The notes beneath the pieces were generated by a model. It had not been told where the DNA came from and did not search any database. It was given only the letters and a program-made list of their open reading frames with translations. The translations under genes were made by a program, and so were the position numbers. A DNA stretch of 63,495 nucleotides from Protofrankia sp963555915 (lineage in GTDB: Bacteria; Actinomycetota; Actinomycetes; Frankiales; Frankiaceae): positions 1 through 63,495 of the forward strand of contig NZ_CAUVXL010000104.1 in NCBI RefSeq assembly GCF_963555915.1, in the 5' to 3' direction. Positions 1 to 7,950 of this stretch are shown piece after piece. Position 1 is the stretch's first letter, and each line of letters begins with the position of its first letter.

Positions 1-306
1 GCGTTGGAGGGCGTGCGCGACGAGCTGCCGCACTCCCTGGCCGTCGTCGTGGAGGAGATGATCCCGCGTGAGGACCGACCCGCCGACCGCCCGCTGCTCG
101 ACGTCCATGTGAACGTCTACGTCGAGCGCCAGAGCCAGAAGGCGATCGTCATCGGTGCTAAGGGCGCGCGGCTCAAGGACGTCGGGACGCGGGCGCGCAC
201 CCAGATCGAGGCGCTGCTGGGGACGCCGGTCTTCCTGGACCTGCACGTCAAGGTCGCCAAGGACTGGCAGCGCGACCCCCGCCAGCTCCGCAAACTCGGT
301 TTCTGA
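1..306 (+). CDS. era: GTPase Era, C-terminal part (5' end outside window)
   Basis: Only the last 101 codons are present; the reading frame is open back to base 1. Era is a GTPase that binds the 3' end of 16S rRNA and helps small-subunit assembly. What is visible is the KH RNA-binding domain: a conserved VERQSQKAIVIGAKGARLKD stretch holding the GxxG-type loop (GAKG), followed by the typical ending VFLDLHVKVAKDWQRDP and a short basic tail ending LRKLGF. The GTP-binding domain is missing because the window starts after it. The downstream gene is convergent, with a hairpin between them. recO and uppS follow a few kilobases on, as is common for era in actinobacteria. Confidence 0.95.
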   Translation, partial: ALEGVRDELPHSLAVVVEEMIPREDRPADRPLLDVHVNVYVERQSQKAIVIGAKGARLKDVGTRARTQIEALLGTPVFLDLHVKVAKDWQRDPRQLRKLGF

Positions 307-350
307 GTGCTGGTGCCCGGAGCGGCCCCATCCCCATCCCCAACCCCAAC

Positions 351-392
351 GATGTGATTCTGGTGCTGCTGGAGTAGCAGCAGAATCACATC
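351..392. terminator. Inverted repeat between convergent era and fetB-like gene
   Basis: The arms GATGTGATTCTG and CAGAATCACATC pair perfectly, and inner GTGCTGCT/AGCAGC bases extend the stem with one bulge. It lies 45 bases after the era stop and covers the stop codon of the opposing permease gene (386-388). The position suits a bidirectional terminator, although no T-tract follows on the plus strand. Confidence 0.6.
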
Positions 393-1192
393 CTTCGCTT
401 GGCCCTGGGACCGCGGGTTCTGGGACCGCCGGCCCTGGAACCGTGAGCGTTGGGCACGTCGGCGTCCGGGATGTGGGTGGGTGCGCCGAACAGCCAGACG
501 AGGGTGACGGCCGCCAGCGTCTCCGCGGTGAGCAGGGCGACGAGGACGACGAGCTGGAACCGGGCCGCGTCGGTGGGGCTCGCGCCGCCGAGCAGGGCGC
601 CGACGAAGGCGCCCGGCAGCGTGACCAGCCCGACTGTGCGGGTCTGGTCGACGGCGGGCAGCAGGGCTTCCTGGATGGCGGTGCGGGCGAGGTCCGCGAC
701 CGCCTGGCGTGGGGTGGCGCCGAGCGCGAGCCAGGCCTCGACCTCGTCGCGGCGGCGCACCATCGCCTCGAACAATCGCCGACCCGCCAGGGTGCTGGCG
801 GTCATGGTGCCACCGATCACGATGCCGCCGGCCGCGACCAGATAGCGCGCGGACCGGTCGAGCAGCGGGACGCCGAAGATGATCCCGAGCGTGACGGCCG
901 CGCCGGCCGTGCTGGCGGCAAGCACGGACCGTCGGGCGTTGGGGAAGCCGGTGAGCCGGCCCGCCGCGGTCAGGGTCGCTACGGTGAGCATCACGACGAG
1001 GACCGCGACCGTTGTCGCGGGTGCGGCGAGCACCCCGCGCAACGCCAGGCCGACGAGGGTGAGCTGGGCGCCGGCCCGAACCGCGGCGACGATCACCGCC
1101 CGGCGTAACCGTACGCCGGCGATGGTGAGGCAGCCGACGGCTACAGCAAGCAGAGCACCCAGGCCCACGGCCATCGCAATGACGTTGTCCAC
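386..1192 (-). CDS. FetB-family (UPF0014) ABC transporter permease
   Basis: This is a 268-residue integral membrane protein of the FetB/UPF0014 permease family, whose E. coli member works with FetA in iron export. It has about seven hydrophobic segments and the family-typical motifs GGTMTASTLAGRRL, EAWLALGATPRQA and TVGLVTLPGAFVGALLGG. The frame opens at 1228, but that start lies inside a long hairpin (1205-1250). A GTG at 1192, reading VDNVIAMAVGLG, fits family length better and is preceded by a weak GTGAG ribosome-binding site. No FetA-like ATPase gene is adjacent, so the partner must lie elsewhere. The C-terminal tail is rich in Gly, Pro and Arg and runs into the terminator hairpin. Substrate is not determined by the sequence. 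Confidence 0.82.
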   Translation of the reverse strand: MDNVIAMAVGLGALLAVAVGCLTIAGVRLRRAVIVAAVRAGAQLTLVGLALRGVLAAPATTVAVLVVMLTVATLTAAGRLTGFPNARRSVLAASTAGAAVTLGIIFGVPLLDRSARYLVAAGGIVIGGTMTASTLAGRRLFEAMVRRRDEVEAWLALGATPRQAVADLARTAIQEALLPAVDQTRTVGLVTLPGAFVGALLGGASPTDAARFQLVVLVALLTAETLAAVTLVWLFGAPTHIPDADVPNAHGSRAGGPRTRGPRAKRRM

Positions 1193-1204
1193 CGGCTCAC
1201 TGTG

Positions 1205-1250
1205 CGGCCTGTCTACCTGCCCGCACACACGCGGGGAGGTAGACAGGCCG
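1205..1250. repeat. Long near-perfect palindrome in divergent promoter region
   Basis: Arms of 20 bases (CGGCCTGTCTACCTGCCCGC and its complement) differ at one position and flank a 6-base ACACAC loop. The element lies between the divergent fetB-like and metallo-hydrolase genes, close to both start codons. It could be an operator or an RNA hairpin in one of the leaders. It is not like the other palindrome family in this window. Confidence 0.65.
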
Positions 1251-1272
1251 GCAGGCAGGCAGATGGCGGATA

Positions 1273-2217
1273 GTGACGGCCATGGCTGGCGTGCGGCGGG
1301 TGGTCCCGCTGACCCTGGGTTGGGTCGAGGTGCCGTATTCGATGTCGGTGCACGGCGCTGCGGACGACATCCGGCTACGTCAGCCCGTCCCGGCGTTGCT
1401 GGTGGAGGTCGACGGGGGCTGGTTGCTGATCGACACCGGGCTCAACCCGGCATTCGTGCGGGACGCGGCCCTGTGCCGCCGCTTCCACCGCGACACCGGC
1501 GTGGAGGTGTGGCTCCCGCCCGGCGCCGGCGACCCGCTGGAGGGTGCGCTGGAACAGGTCGGGCTCACCCTCGACCAGATCGACGTGGTTGCCGTCTCCC
1601 ACCTGCACAGCGACCACGCCGGCGGGCTGCGCCACTTCGCCCGGCGCGGTACACCCGTCCACATTCAGGGCCGCGAGCTTGACCACGGGCTCGGTACCCA
1701 CCCGGCGCAGCTGGAGGCCGACGGCATCATCCGGGTCGACTTCGATCACCCGGCGATCACCTGGCAGGTGGCCGACGGCGACACCGAGATCGCCCCGGGG
1801 GTGACCGCGGTCCGCACTGCCGGGCACACCCCAGGTCACCAGAGCTTTATCGTCGAGATGGATCCCACGGTGGGCGGCGGCGGGTATGTCTTCGCGTTCG
1901 ACGCCGCGGATCTGCAGGAGAACATCGATTTCGAGCGGGCCGTCGGTGGGTCGATCGGAGTTCCGCCGGAGGCGACGATCGAGCCGATCCGGCGGCTGAA
2001 GGCGATCGCGTCCGCCCGTGGCCTGCGTCTGCTCCCCGGCCACGATCCGGTCGCGTGGCCGGCGCTCACCGCCGAGCTGGCGGATCCGACCGCGGATCGG
2101 GGCCCGGGGCACGATCCGCGGTCGGGTCCGCGGTCGGGTCCGCGGTCGGGTCCGCGGTCGGGTCCGCGGTCGGATCCGCGACTGCCGCAAGCAGGGCCTC
2201 CCGGTTCGCCAGGATGA
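1273..2217 (+). CDS. Metallo-beta-lactamase-fold hydrolase, N-acyl-homoserine-lactonase-like
   Basis: A 314-residue protein of the metallo-beta-lactamase superfamily. The zinc-binding motif HLHSDH is at about residue 113, followed by H in TAGHTPGH (about residue 187), D in FAFDAADLQ and a late LLPGHDP histidine, so the full dinuclear metal site is present. Overall arrangement (PALLVEVDGGWLLIDTGLNPAF near the start, then HxHxDH) resembles AttM/AiiA-type lactonases, but the substrate cannot be decided from sequence. The start may be GTG 1273 or ATG 1282. The C-terminus beyond about residue 275 is low complexity: ADPTADRGPG followed by a run of GPRS units coded by a 12-base tandem repeat. This tail overlaps the opposing Nudix gene by 152 bases. 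Confidence 0.8.
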   Translation: MTAMAGVRRVVPLTLGWVEVPYSMSVHGAADDIRLRQPVPALLVEVDGGWLLIDTGLNPAFVRDAALCRRFHRDTGVEVWLPPGAGDPLEGALEQVGLTLDQIDVVAVSHLHSDHAGGLRHFARRGTPVHIQGRELDHGLGTHPAQLEADGIIRVDFDHPAITWQVADGDTEIAPGVTAVRTAGHTPGHQSFIVEMDPTVGGGGYVFAFDAADLQENIDFERAVGGSIGVPPEATIEPIRRLKAIASARGLRLLPGHDPVAWPALTAELADPTADRGPGHDPRSGPRSGPRSGPRSGPRSDPRLPQAGPPGSPG

Positions 2218-2695
2218 AGTCCTTGAGCGCGCCCGGCTGCAGTGCGAAACGGGTCAGGGCCTCGCCGTGCAGGTCGATCCGTTCGACGTCGTAGCGTCCC
2301 TTCGTCGGGTTGGTGAACTCGTCGCCCGTCCTGGCTGCAAGATCGATCGAAGTGAGCCGGCAGACGAAGAAGTGCTGGACGGTGATGCCCGGCCCACCGC
2401 CACCGCCGCCTTCACTTCCGCTGCTTCCGCTGCTTCCGCTGCTTCCGCCGTATTTTGTCGTGCTCGTTTTTGTCGTGCTCGTGAGGAACACCTGCTGGAC
2501 CCGGTCGACGGCGGCGCCCAGCTCCTCGGCGAGCTCCCGGTGCAGGGCTGCCTCCACCGAGGCGTCCTGCTGATCGACCCCGCCGCCCACAGTGGCCCAG
2601 TAGGGCTGCTGGCCCGGCAGGGTCCGGCGGAAAACGACCAGCCGTCCGCGGGAATCGATCAGAATCGCTCTGGCTGCCCGTCGCACCACTCGCAC
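2066..2695 (-). CDS. Nudix hydrolase-domain protein
   Basis: A 209-residue protein with a Nudix fold: FRRTLPGQQPYWATVGGGVD leads into the Nudix box, whose REL-AEELG core is intact (the run HRELAEELGA). The first Glu of the consensus GX5EX7REUXEEXGU is Ala here, so catalysis may be altered. An unusual Ser/Gly linker (YGGSSGSSGSSGSEGGGGGG) follows at about residues 82-101, and the C-terminus is five ADPT units encoded by the tandem repeat at 2114-2173. The start is placed at GTG 2695 from family alignment; GTG 2743 is an alternative. It lies downstream of the secreted protease gene on the same strand. Substrate unknown; members hydrolyse nucleoside diphosphates linked to other groups. Confidence 0.75.
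   Translation of the reverse strand: MRVVRRAARAILIDSRGRLVVFRRTLPGQQPYWATVGGGVDQQDASVEAALHRELAEELGAAVDRVQQVFLTSTTKTSTTKYGGSSGSSGSSGSEGGGGGGPGITVQHFFVCRLTSIDLAARTGDEFTNPTKGRYDVERIDLHGEALTRFALQPGALKDFILANREALLAAVADPTADPTADPTADPTADPTADRAPGPDPRSDPPARR
2080..2173. repeat. Inverted repeat continuing into 12-base tandem repeat within two overlapping genes
   Basis: Arms at 2080-2099 (GCGGATCCGACCGCGGATCG) and 2112-2131 pair at 19 of 20 positions around a 12-base GC-rich loop. The right arm leads into five units of about 12 bases (consensus GTCCGCGGTCGG) from 2114 to 2173. Both strands are coding here: GPRS units in the plus-strand hydrolase and ADPT units in the minus-strand Nudix protein. The palindrome lies where a terminator between convergent genes would be expected. 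Confidence 0.85.
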
Positions 2696-2766
2696 CGGTC
2701 CATCATGGTCCGGCGCCGGGTTCGGCGTCTGGTGAGAGTCCACCTGCGCCGTCGACGTCGATATTC

Positions 2767-5463
2767 CTATGGTCCCTGGTTGATCCGGGCCGCGCCCACC
2801 GCGAGGAGATACCTGCCGCCGAGGTTCGTCCAGCCCCCGTCCAGCGGGGCGGATGCGCCCATGTGTCGGTTGTAGAGGGCGTGGTCGGTGCCGGCGACGA
2901 ACACGTCCACGGTCCCGTCCCCGGCCGCAGCGAAGGCGGGCAGTCCGACGATCATCCCACCGGCGTCGACGAACCGGATGAACGGCGCGGCGGCGTAGGC
3001 GAGCGCTCCCGAGCCCAGCCGGCAGCCGACGAACGCCGGCCCGTATGCGGTTCCGGTTCCGTTCGGGCCAGGCCGGACATCCTGGCCACTGGAGGGACCG
3101 TAGCCACCGGAGGGACCGTCGGCGTAGGGACTGTTGCCGCCGGCACCCGGCCCCCCGTCGCAGCGGACGCCGAGCACCGTCCAGGCCGAGGCGGCCGTCC
3201 GCCGGTAGAGGTTGGCGGCGGGCGCGACGTTGCTGGTGGTGCGGGTGACGTTGCTGGTGGCGCGGGTTGTGAACCAGGTGACGACGCCGTCCACGACGGC
3301 CACCGCGGGAGCGGCGTCGGTCTGCCCGCCGTAGTTCGCCCACCAGGTGAGCTGGGCCGGCCGGCCGGAGGCGTCGACGGGCACGGCGCTGACGTACAGC
3401 GCGCGGTCGCTGCCGCGGCAGCCGACGTGCAGGGCTGATCCGACGACGATCGCGGCCTGCCCGTAACACTGTGTTCCGGGAGGGCCGAACGGCGACCACG
3501 CGCGGTCGGTCTCGTCCCGCATCCAGAGGTTCCCGTCGGTGCCACCCACGATGTAGGTGACCCTGCCGGCAGCCTGGATCACCGTCGGGACGGATGTGGC
3601 CCGACCGCCCAGCGACGCGGGGGCGACCTGGCCGGATCGCTTCGCCCACACGGCGTGGTCCGTGCCGATGCCGACGGCGATCGTGTATTCGTCCTGGCCC
3701 GGGGGTCGGCCGGCGGGCGTCGTCGCTGGGGTCGTCGCTGGGGTCGTCGCTGGGGTCGTGGTGAGCGCGGTGGAGGCGAGCCTGTTCCACCGGGGCGCGC
3801 CGCGTCCGGTCACAAGGTCGTAGCCGACCGTGGCGCGGTGGGCGCCGTTGTTACCAACTGTGATGTCCCGGAAGGCTGAAACAGGTGCCTTGTACAGCCG
3901 GTCATGGATGTCGCCGTACCCGCCTGATTGCTGGCCGGTCGACGCCCATTCGGCCGCGAGCATCCCGGCGGCGGCGGGTGATGCGAGGCTGGTGCCACCG
4001 AAACGCATCCAGCCGGGCACGGTCGTGCCGCCGTGGCTTTCCCAGTAACGGCGGTTGTAGATGGCGAAGCCGGTCGTCGGGTCGGCGTTCATGGCGAGGT
4101 CGGGCAGCGCGCGCGACGTACAGGCCGTGACCGGTTGCCAGTCCGGCTGGGCGAACAGCGCTGAGCAGCCGCCACCGGAGCCGGCCCAGGCGGTCTCCGA
4201 CACGGTCGCGCCGGTCGGGTTGAGCATCGTCGTGCCACCTACCGCGATCACTGATGGTGACGACGCCGGGTAGCTCGCGGTGGCGGTACCGTTGCCGCAG
4301 TCGTCGGATCCGCTGTCCCCGGAAGCGGTGAAGGTGGTGACGCCCGCCGCGGCGATCGCCGCCAGCAACGTTTCGGCGGTGCGGACGAACGCTGCGCTGT
4401 TGTACGGCTCACACAGACCCCAGGACGCGTTGAACGCAACGAGGTTCGCGCTCGGGTCGGCGGCGTCGAGGCGGACCCGGTCGAGGATGTCGAGAAAGCC
4501 CTGGTCGGTGTTGGGCGCGAAATAGACACGTTGGCGCGCGCTGGGCGCGACTGCCAGTTGTACCTCCTGGTCGAGGGCGACCTCGCTGTCCCCGTCGCCG
4601 TCCAGGGCGGCGTTGTAGGCGGGTGCGCGACCGACGCTCACGGCCGTGTAACGCCCACCCGCGACCGGGTCCGGTATGCCTGCTGCCGCCGCGTAGGCGC
4701 GCAGGTCGGCCGGGTCCCAGCCGGACAGCTGGAGGCTGGCGACGGTCGGGTCGGGCCCGCCGTCGCCGCGGTGGCCGTCCGGCGCGCCATAGGCGGCACG
4801 CAGGTCGGCGCCGCTGTAGCCGGCGTCGGGCGGCACCGCGGCCGCGCTGCGCGCAGTCGCCGGCCCTGTCCGCGCGGCACGTGTACCGAGGTGGCGGAAT
4901 GCCGGTCGGGTCTCGTCACCACCGACGGCGACCGAGACCAGACCGTGCAGGGATGCGGGGAGGGCGGGCAGGCTCTGTGCGTAACGCAGGGCAGGACGGG
5001 AGTCGCGGGCGCTGCCGAACAGCGTCCGGAGGCGGTCCGCCTCGCCGGTGGCGGTGACGCTCCATGCGGTGGTCCGGGTGACGGTCAGGCCGAGCGTGTC
5101 GAGCTCGTTCGCGACCGTGTCGTGGGTCGCGTCTGAGGGCAGAAACGCCCTCAGACGGGTCGCCCGGTCCTGCGCAGATGCGCTCACCGCGCCGGCGACC
5201 GACCGCGCGAGGTGATCCAGACCGCCACGGTCGGGTGCGGCGAGGTAGACGGTGACGGTCTGGGTGGCCGCGGTCTGGCCGGTTGTCGGCTGACCGGTTG
5301 TCGGCTGACCGGTTGTGACCTGAGTGGCCGTGACCTGAGTGGCCGTGGTCTGGGCGGCCGCGGCCACGGCGGCATGGGTCTGGATCACGATCAAGGTGAG
5401 GGTCAGTGGGAAAACGGTCAAATAGCTACAAAAAGATACAAATCTTTTCCGTACCGCCAGCAC
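2767..5463 (-). CDS. Secreted S53 family (sedolisin/kumamolisin-type) serine peptidase with C-terminal repeat domain
   Basis: An 898-residue exported protease. The N-terminus has a signal peptide ending near THAAVAAAA, then a Thr/Gln-rich repeat region (TATQV, TTGQP units), a pro-kumamolisin propeptide (about residues 70-185) and the S53 catalytic domain. The triad is visible: E294 and D298 in SEVALDQE, and S492 in GGTSLASP; the oxyanion aspartate is D383 in SGDSGSDD. The calcium-site region DITVGNNG/YDLVTGRG follows. A TTPA repeat linker (12-base tandem DNA repeat at 3719-3754) leads to a C-terminal domain of about 300 residues with repeated W/G-rich strands (VWAKRSG, NLWMRDE, ALYVSAV, ALYNRHMG), suggesting a beta-propeller or lectin-like fold. 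S53 enzymes usually act at acid pH. Confidence 0.9.
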   Translation of the reverse strand: MLAVRKRFVSFCSYLTVFPLTLTLIVIQTHAAVAAAAQTTATQVTATQVTTGQPTTGQPTTGQTAATQTVTVYLAAPDRGGLDHLARSVAGAVSASAQDRATRLRAFLPSDATHDTVANELDTLGLTVTRTTAWSVTATGEADRLRTLFGSARDSRPALRYAQSLPALPASLHGLVSVAVGGDETRPAFRHLGTRAARTGPATARSAAAVPPDAGYSGADLRAAYGAPDGHRGDGGPDPTVASLQLSGWDPADLRAYAAAAGIPDPVAGGRYTAVSVGRAPAYNAALDGDGDSEVALDQEVQLAVAPSARQRVYFAPNTDQGFLDILDRVRLDAADPSANLVAFNASWGLCEPYNSAAFVRTAETLLAAIAAAGVTTFTASGDSGSDDCGNGTATASYPASSPSVIAVGGTTMLNPTGATVSETAWAGSGGGCSALFAQPDWQPVTACTSRALPDLAMNADPTTGFAIYNRRYWESHGGTTVPGWMRFGGTSLASPAAAGMLAAEWASTGQQSGGYGDIHDRLYKAPVSAFRDITVGNNGAHRATVGYDLVTGRGAPRWNRLASTALTTTPATTPATTPATTPAGRPPGQDEYTIAVGIGTDHAVWAKRSGQVAPASLGGRATSVPTVIQAAGRVTYIVGGTDGNLWMRDETDRAWSPFGPPGTQCYGQAAIVVGSALHVGCRGSDRALYVSAVPVDASGRPAQLTWWANYGGQTDAAPAVAVVDGVVTWFTTRATSNVTRTTSNVAPAANLYRRTAASAWTVLGVRCDGGPGAGGNSPYADGPSGGYGPSSGQDVRPGPNGTGTAYGPAFVGCRLGSGALAYAAAPFIRFVDAGGMIVGLPAFAAAGDGTVDVFVAGTDHALYNRHMGASAPLDGGWTNLGGRYLLAVGAARINQGP

Positions 5464-5722
5464 TCCTACTCCCTGTTCTCTCGTGGATGCTGAAAGTGAC
5501 TATTGCAGGGCGTGACAGTCCGGAGTCGGCGGGGTCCGCATCGCAGCGCGGATCCGGCGTCGCGAGGTGCCCCGCCAGCCCGGCGCCAGCCCGACGCCAG
5601 CCCGGCGATAGGCCGCCGGCCCGGCAGACAGCTCGGACCGGTCCGCCGGCAGCGGCATGTCACAATCGGTCCGGGGCGACCGTGTCCTGACCACTTACCG
5701 GGATGCGTGCAACCATGGGTGG
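5464..5722. other. Divergent intergenic region upstream of protease and recO
   Basis: This 259-base stretch separates divergent genes. Near the protease start (5400-5460) and just upstream the DNA is unusually AT-rich for the window, as expected for a promoter. The middle (5570-5615) has short repeats of CAGCCCGGCGCCAGCCCGACG type. No clear gene is seen. Confidence 0.4.
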
Positions 5723-6454
5723 GTGCCGGTCTACCGCGATGAAGGTGTCGTCCTGCGAACGACGCCGCTCGCCGAGGCCGACCGCATCGTCACCGTGTTG
5801 ACCCGGCGGACGGGACGGGTGCGCGCGGTGGCCAAAGGGGTGCGCCGCACGTCGTCCCGGTTCGGCGCCCGGCTGGAGCCGGGTACCCACGTCGACCTCC
5901 AGCTACATGAGGGGCGCTCGCTCGACACGGTCACGCAGGCCGACATCCTGCGCCCCTATGGCGCGGTGATCGCTGCCGACTATGCGCGGCACACCGCCTC
6001 GGCCGTCATGCTGGAAACCGCCGAACGGCTGACCAGCGAGGAACGCCAGCCGGCTATCCGCCTGTTCCTGCTTCTGATCGGCGGTCTGCGTACCCTCGCC
6101 CAGGGCGAACGTGCGCCGGGCCTCGTCCTGGACGCCTTCCTGCTGCGTGCGTTGGCGGTCTCGGGCTACGGGATGGCGGTGCGCGAGTGCGCCCGCTGCG
6201 GCCAGCAAGGGCCCCACCAGGCGTTTTCCATCGCGGCGGGCGGCGTAGTGTGCCCGCAGTGCCGACCGCACGGTGCAGCTTCGATGTCGCCGGCCGCCGT
6301 GACGCTGCTGTCCGACCTGCTTACCGGCGACTGGGCCGCCGCCGATGTGAGCGAGGTCCGCACCCGGCGCGAGGCTGGCGGATGTGTCGCCGCTTACCTG
6401 CAGTGGCATCTCGAGTACGGCTTACGTGCACTGCCTCATCTGGAGCGGGCGTGA
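5723..6454 (+). CDS. recO: DNA repair protein RecO
   Basis: A 243-residue RecO, the recombination mediator that with RecF and RecR loads RecA on SSB-coated gaps. The N-terminal OB-fold is recognised by VYRDEGVVLRTTPLAEADRIVTVLT and the following KGVRRTSSRFGARLEPGTHVDLQLHEG. A zinc-binding C-terminal part has the CARCG and CPQC pairs (from base 6190 and 6252). The frame is open from 5657, but the family starts at VPVYRDEGVVL, so GTG 5723 is chosen. uppS follows after 117 bases on the same strand, as is common in actinobacteria. Confidence 0.93.
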   Translation: MPVYRDEGVVLRTTPLAEADRIVTVLTRRTGRVRAVAKGVRRTSSRFGARLEPGTHVDLQLHEGRSLDTVTQADILRPYGAVIAADYARHTASAVMLETAERLTSEERQPAIRLFLLLIGGLRTLAQGERAPGLVLDAFLLRALAVSGYGMAVRECARCGQQGPHQAFSIAAGGVVCPQCRPHGAASMSPAAVTLLSDLLTGDWAAADVSEVRTRREAGGCVAAYLQWHLEYGLRALPHLERA

Positions 6455-6571
6455 ACCGGGCCGGACGCGTCGGGGGTGGCGCGTTCGACGATGATGCGTC
6501 GATGATGTTTGTGGGCGCGGGAGGAATGATGATCGCGCTACCTTTGACTGGCGGTAGAAGGGAGGTGTCCG

Positions 6572-7390
6572 GTGAGTCGACGTAACGGGAGAGTCGGACG
6601 GTTCCGTGAACCGCATCCGCATCCTTCCGGCGCATGTCCGCCGGAGATTCCTTCCGAGTTGATCCCGCGGCATGTCGCCATCGTCATGGACGGCAACGGC
6701 CGCTGGGCGAAAATGCGTGGCCTGCCGCGCACGAAGGGCCACGAGGCCGGTGAGGAGGCACTCTTCGACTGTGTGGAGGGCGCGATCGAGCTGGGCGTCC
6801 GGTGGCTGTCGGTGTATGCCTTCTCAACGGAGAACTGGAAGCGCTCGCCGGACGAGGTCGCGTTCCTGATGCGTTTCACCGACGGGGTGTTCGGCAGGCG
6901 CATCGACGACATGGACTCCCTGGGGGTCCGGGTCCGGTGGGCCGGCCGGCGTCCGCGCCTGTGGGGCAACGTCATCCGACGGCTGGAGGCGGCCGAGGAA
7001 CGCACCTGTGGTAACGACCGCCTTACTCTGGCGATGTGCGTGAACTACGGGGGGCGCGCCGAACTCGCCGATGCGGCCGCCGCCATTGCCCGGGACGTCC
7101 GTGACGGCCGCCTGCGGGCCGACCGCATCGACGAGAAGACCGTCGCCCGCTATCTCGATGAGCCGGAGATGCCCGACGTCGACCTGCTGATCCGTACGTC
7201 GGGGGAGCAACGGCTGAGCAACTTCCTGCTCTGGCAGGCCGCATACGCCGAGTTCCTGTTCGTCGAGCGGCTGTGGCCCGATTTCGACCGGCGCGATCTG
7301 TGGGCGGCCTGTGAGGATTTCGCCAAGCGGGACCGTCGATATGGCGGGGTCGTGGCCCGTCCGTCGGGGGCCCGATCGGCCACGCCGTGA
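6572..7390 (+). CDS. uppS: Isoprenyl (polyprenyl) diphosphate synthase, UppS family
   Basis: A 272-residue cis-prenyltransferase that makes the long-chain polyprenyl diphosphate carrier for cell-wall synthesis. Conserved blocks are HVAIVMDGNGRWAK (catalytic Asp and phosphate loop), GHEAGEEAL, YAFSTENWKRS, NYGGRAEL and DLLIRTSGEQRLSNFLLWQ with the following AYAEFLF. The N-terminus (GRFREPHPHPSGACPPEIP) is typical of the actinobacterial Z-decaprenyl type. The GTG start at 6572 has a strong GGGAGG ribosome-binding site. It sits between recO and glyS. The exact chain length of the product cannot be read from sequence. Confidence 0.93.
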   Translation: MSRRNGRVGRFREPHPHPSGACPPEIPSELIPRHVAIVMDGNGRWAKMRGLPRTKGHEAGEEALFDCVEGAIELGVRWLSVYAFSTENWKRSPDEVAFLMRFTDGVFGRRIDDMDSLGVRVRWAGRRPRLWGNVIRRLEAAEERTCGNDRLTLAMCVNYGGRAELADAAAAIARDVRDGRLRADRIDEKTVARYLDEPEMPDVDLLIRTSGEQRLSNFLLWQAAYAEFLFVERLWPDFDRRDLWAACEDFAKRDRRYGGVVARPSGARSATP

Positions 7391-7458
7391 CGGGCCGACC
7401 GGGTGGCGGGCTGGGGAGGGCTGAGGAGCTGACGGACGCGACCTGATAGAACCGTGCG

Positions 7459-7785
7459 GTGCTTGTTGTCATGCGGCTGCGGGTTCCGGTCGGGGAGGCC
7501 GAAGCCTTCCGCGAGCGTGCGGACCGGGCCCTGGTCGCACTGGCTGGGCAGCGCGGCTACGGGTCCGCTCGACTGGGACGTGCCGTGGATGAACCTGAAC
7601 TGTGGGTGATCACATCCGAGTGGGACGGGGTGGGTGCGTGGCGCCGGGCCCTGTCCGCGTTCGATGTCCGGGTGGAGCTGACGCCGTTGATGATCTACGC
7701 CGTCGATGAGCCGGGCGCGTTCGAGGTGTTGCTCGCCCACGACGGCGTCACGGGTGCCGTCCGCCACGGCTCAGACCGTGCCTGA
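7459..7785 (+). CDS. Antibiotic-biosynthesis-monooxygenase-fold (ABM) family protein
   Basis: A 108-residue small protein with the ferredoxin-like ABM layout: an N-terminal beta strand (LVVMRLRVP), a helix with AFRERADRALVALAGQRGY, and the strand-turn ELWVITSEWDGVGAWRRALS typical of the family. The GTG start at 7459 gives the usual length. It lies between uppS and glyS on the same strand, a position occupied by a similar small gene in related actinobacteria as far as I recall. Many such proteins have no known substrate, so a specific enzymatic role is not assigned. Confidence 0.65.
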   Translation: MLVVMRLRVPVGEAEAFRERADRALVALAGQRGYGSARLGRAVDEPELWVITSEWDGVGAWRRALSAFDVRVELTPLMIYAVDEPGAFEVLLAHDGVTGAVRHGSDRA

Positions 7786-7950
7786 CGTTGCCCGACCTGT
7801 CTGCGCCGGCTGTGCCCGCAGCCCGTACGCTGGGCACTTGTCTGTCTGATCGGCACTTGCCCTTCTGATCATCAGGTGGAGCAGGTGTGCGTAGGACACG
7901 ACCACCCGACGTCGCCGATGACGGCGGGTGAGTGGGAAGGGAGCGCCCGC

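Noticed and set aside
2696..3790. A 574-codon minus-strand frame running from the protease gene into the Nudix gene as one protein
   Set aside because: The upstream 365 codons are an Arg/Gly-rich shadow of the protease gene in another frame; only the Nudix part has motifs and normal codon use.
7786..7950. T-box riboswitch upstream of glyS
   Set aside because: No T-box consensus, specifier loop or antiterminator hairpin could be recognised.
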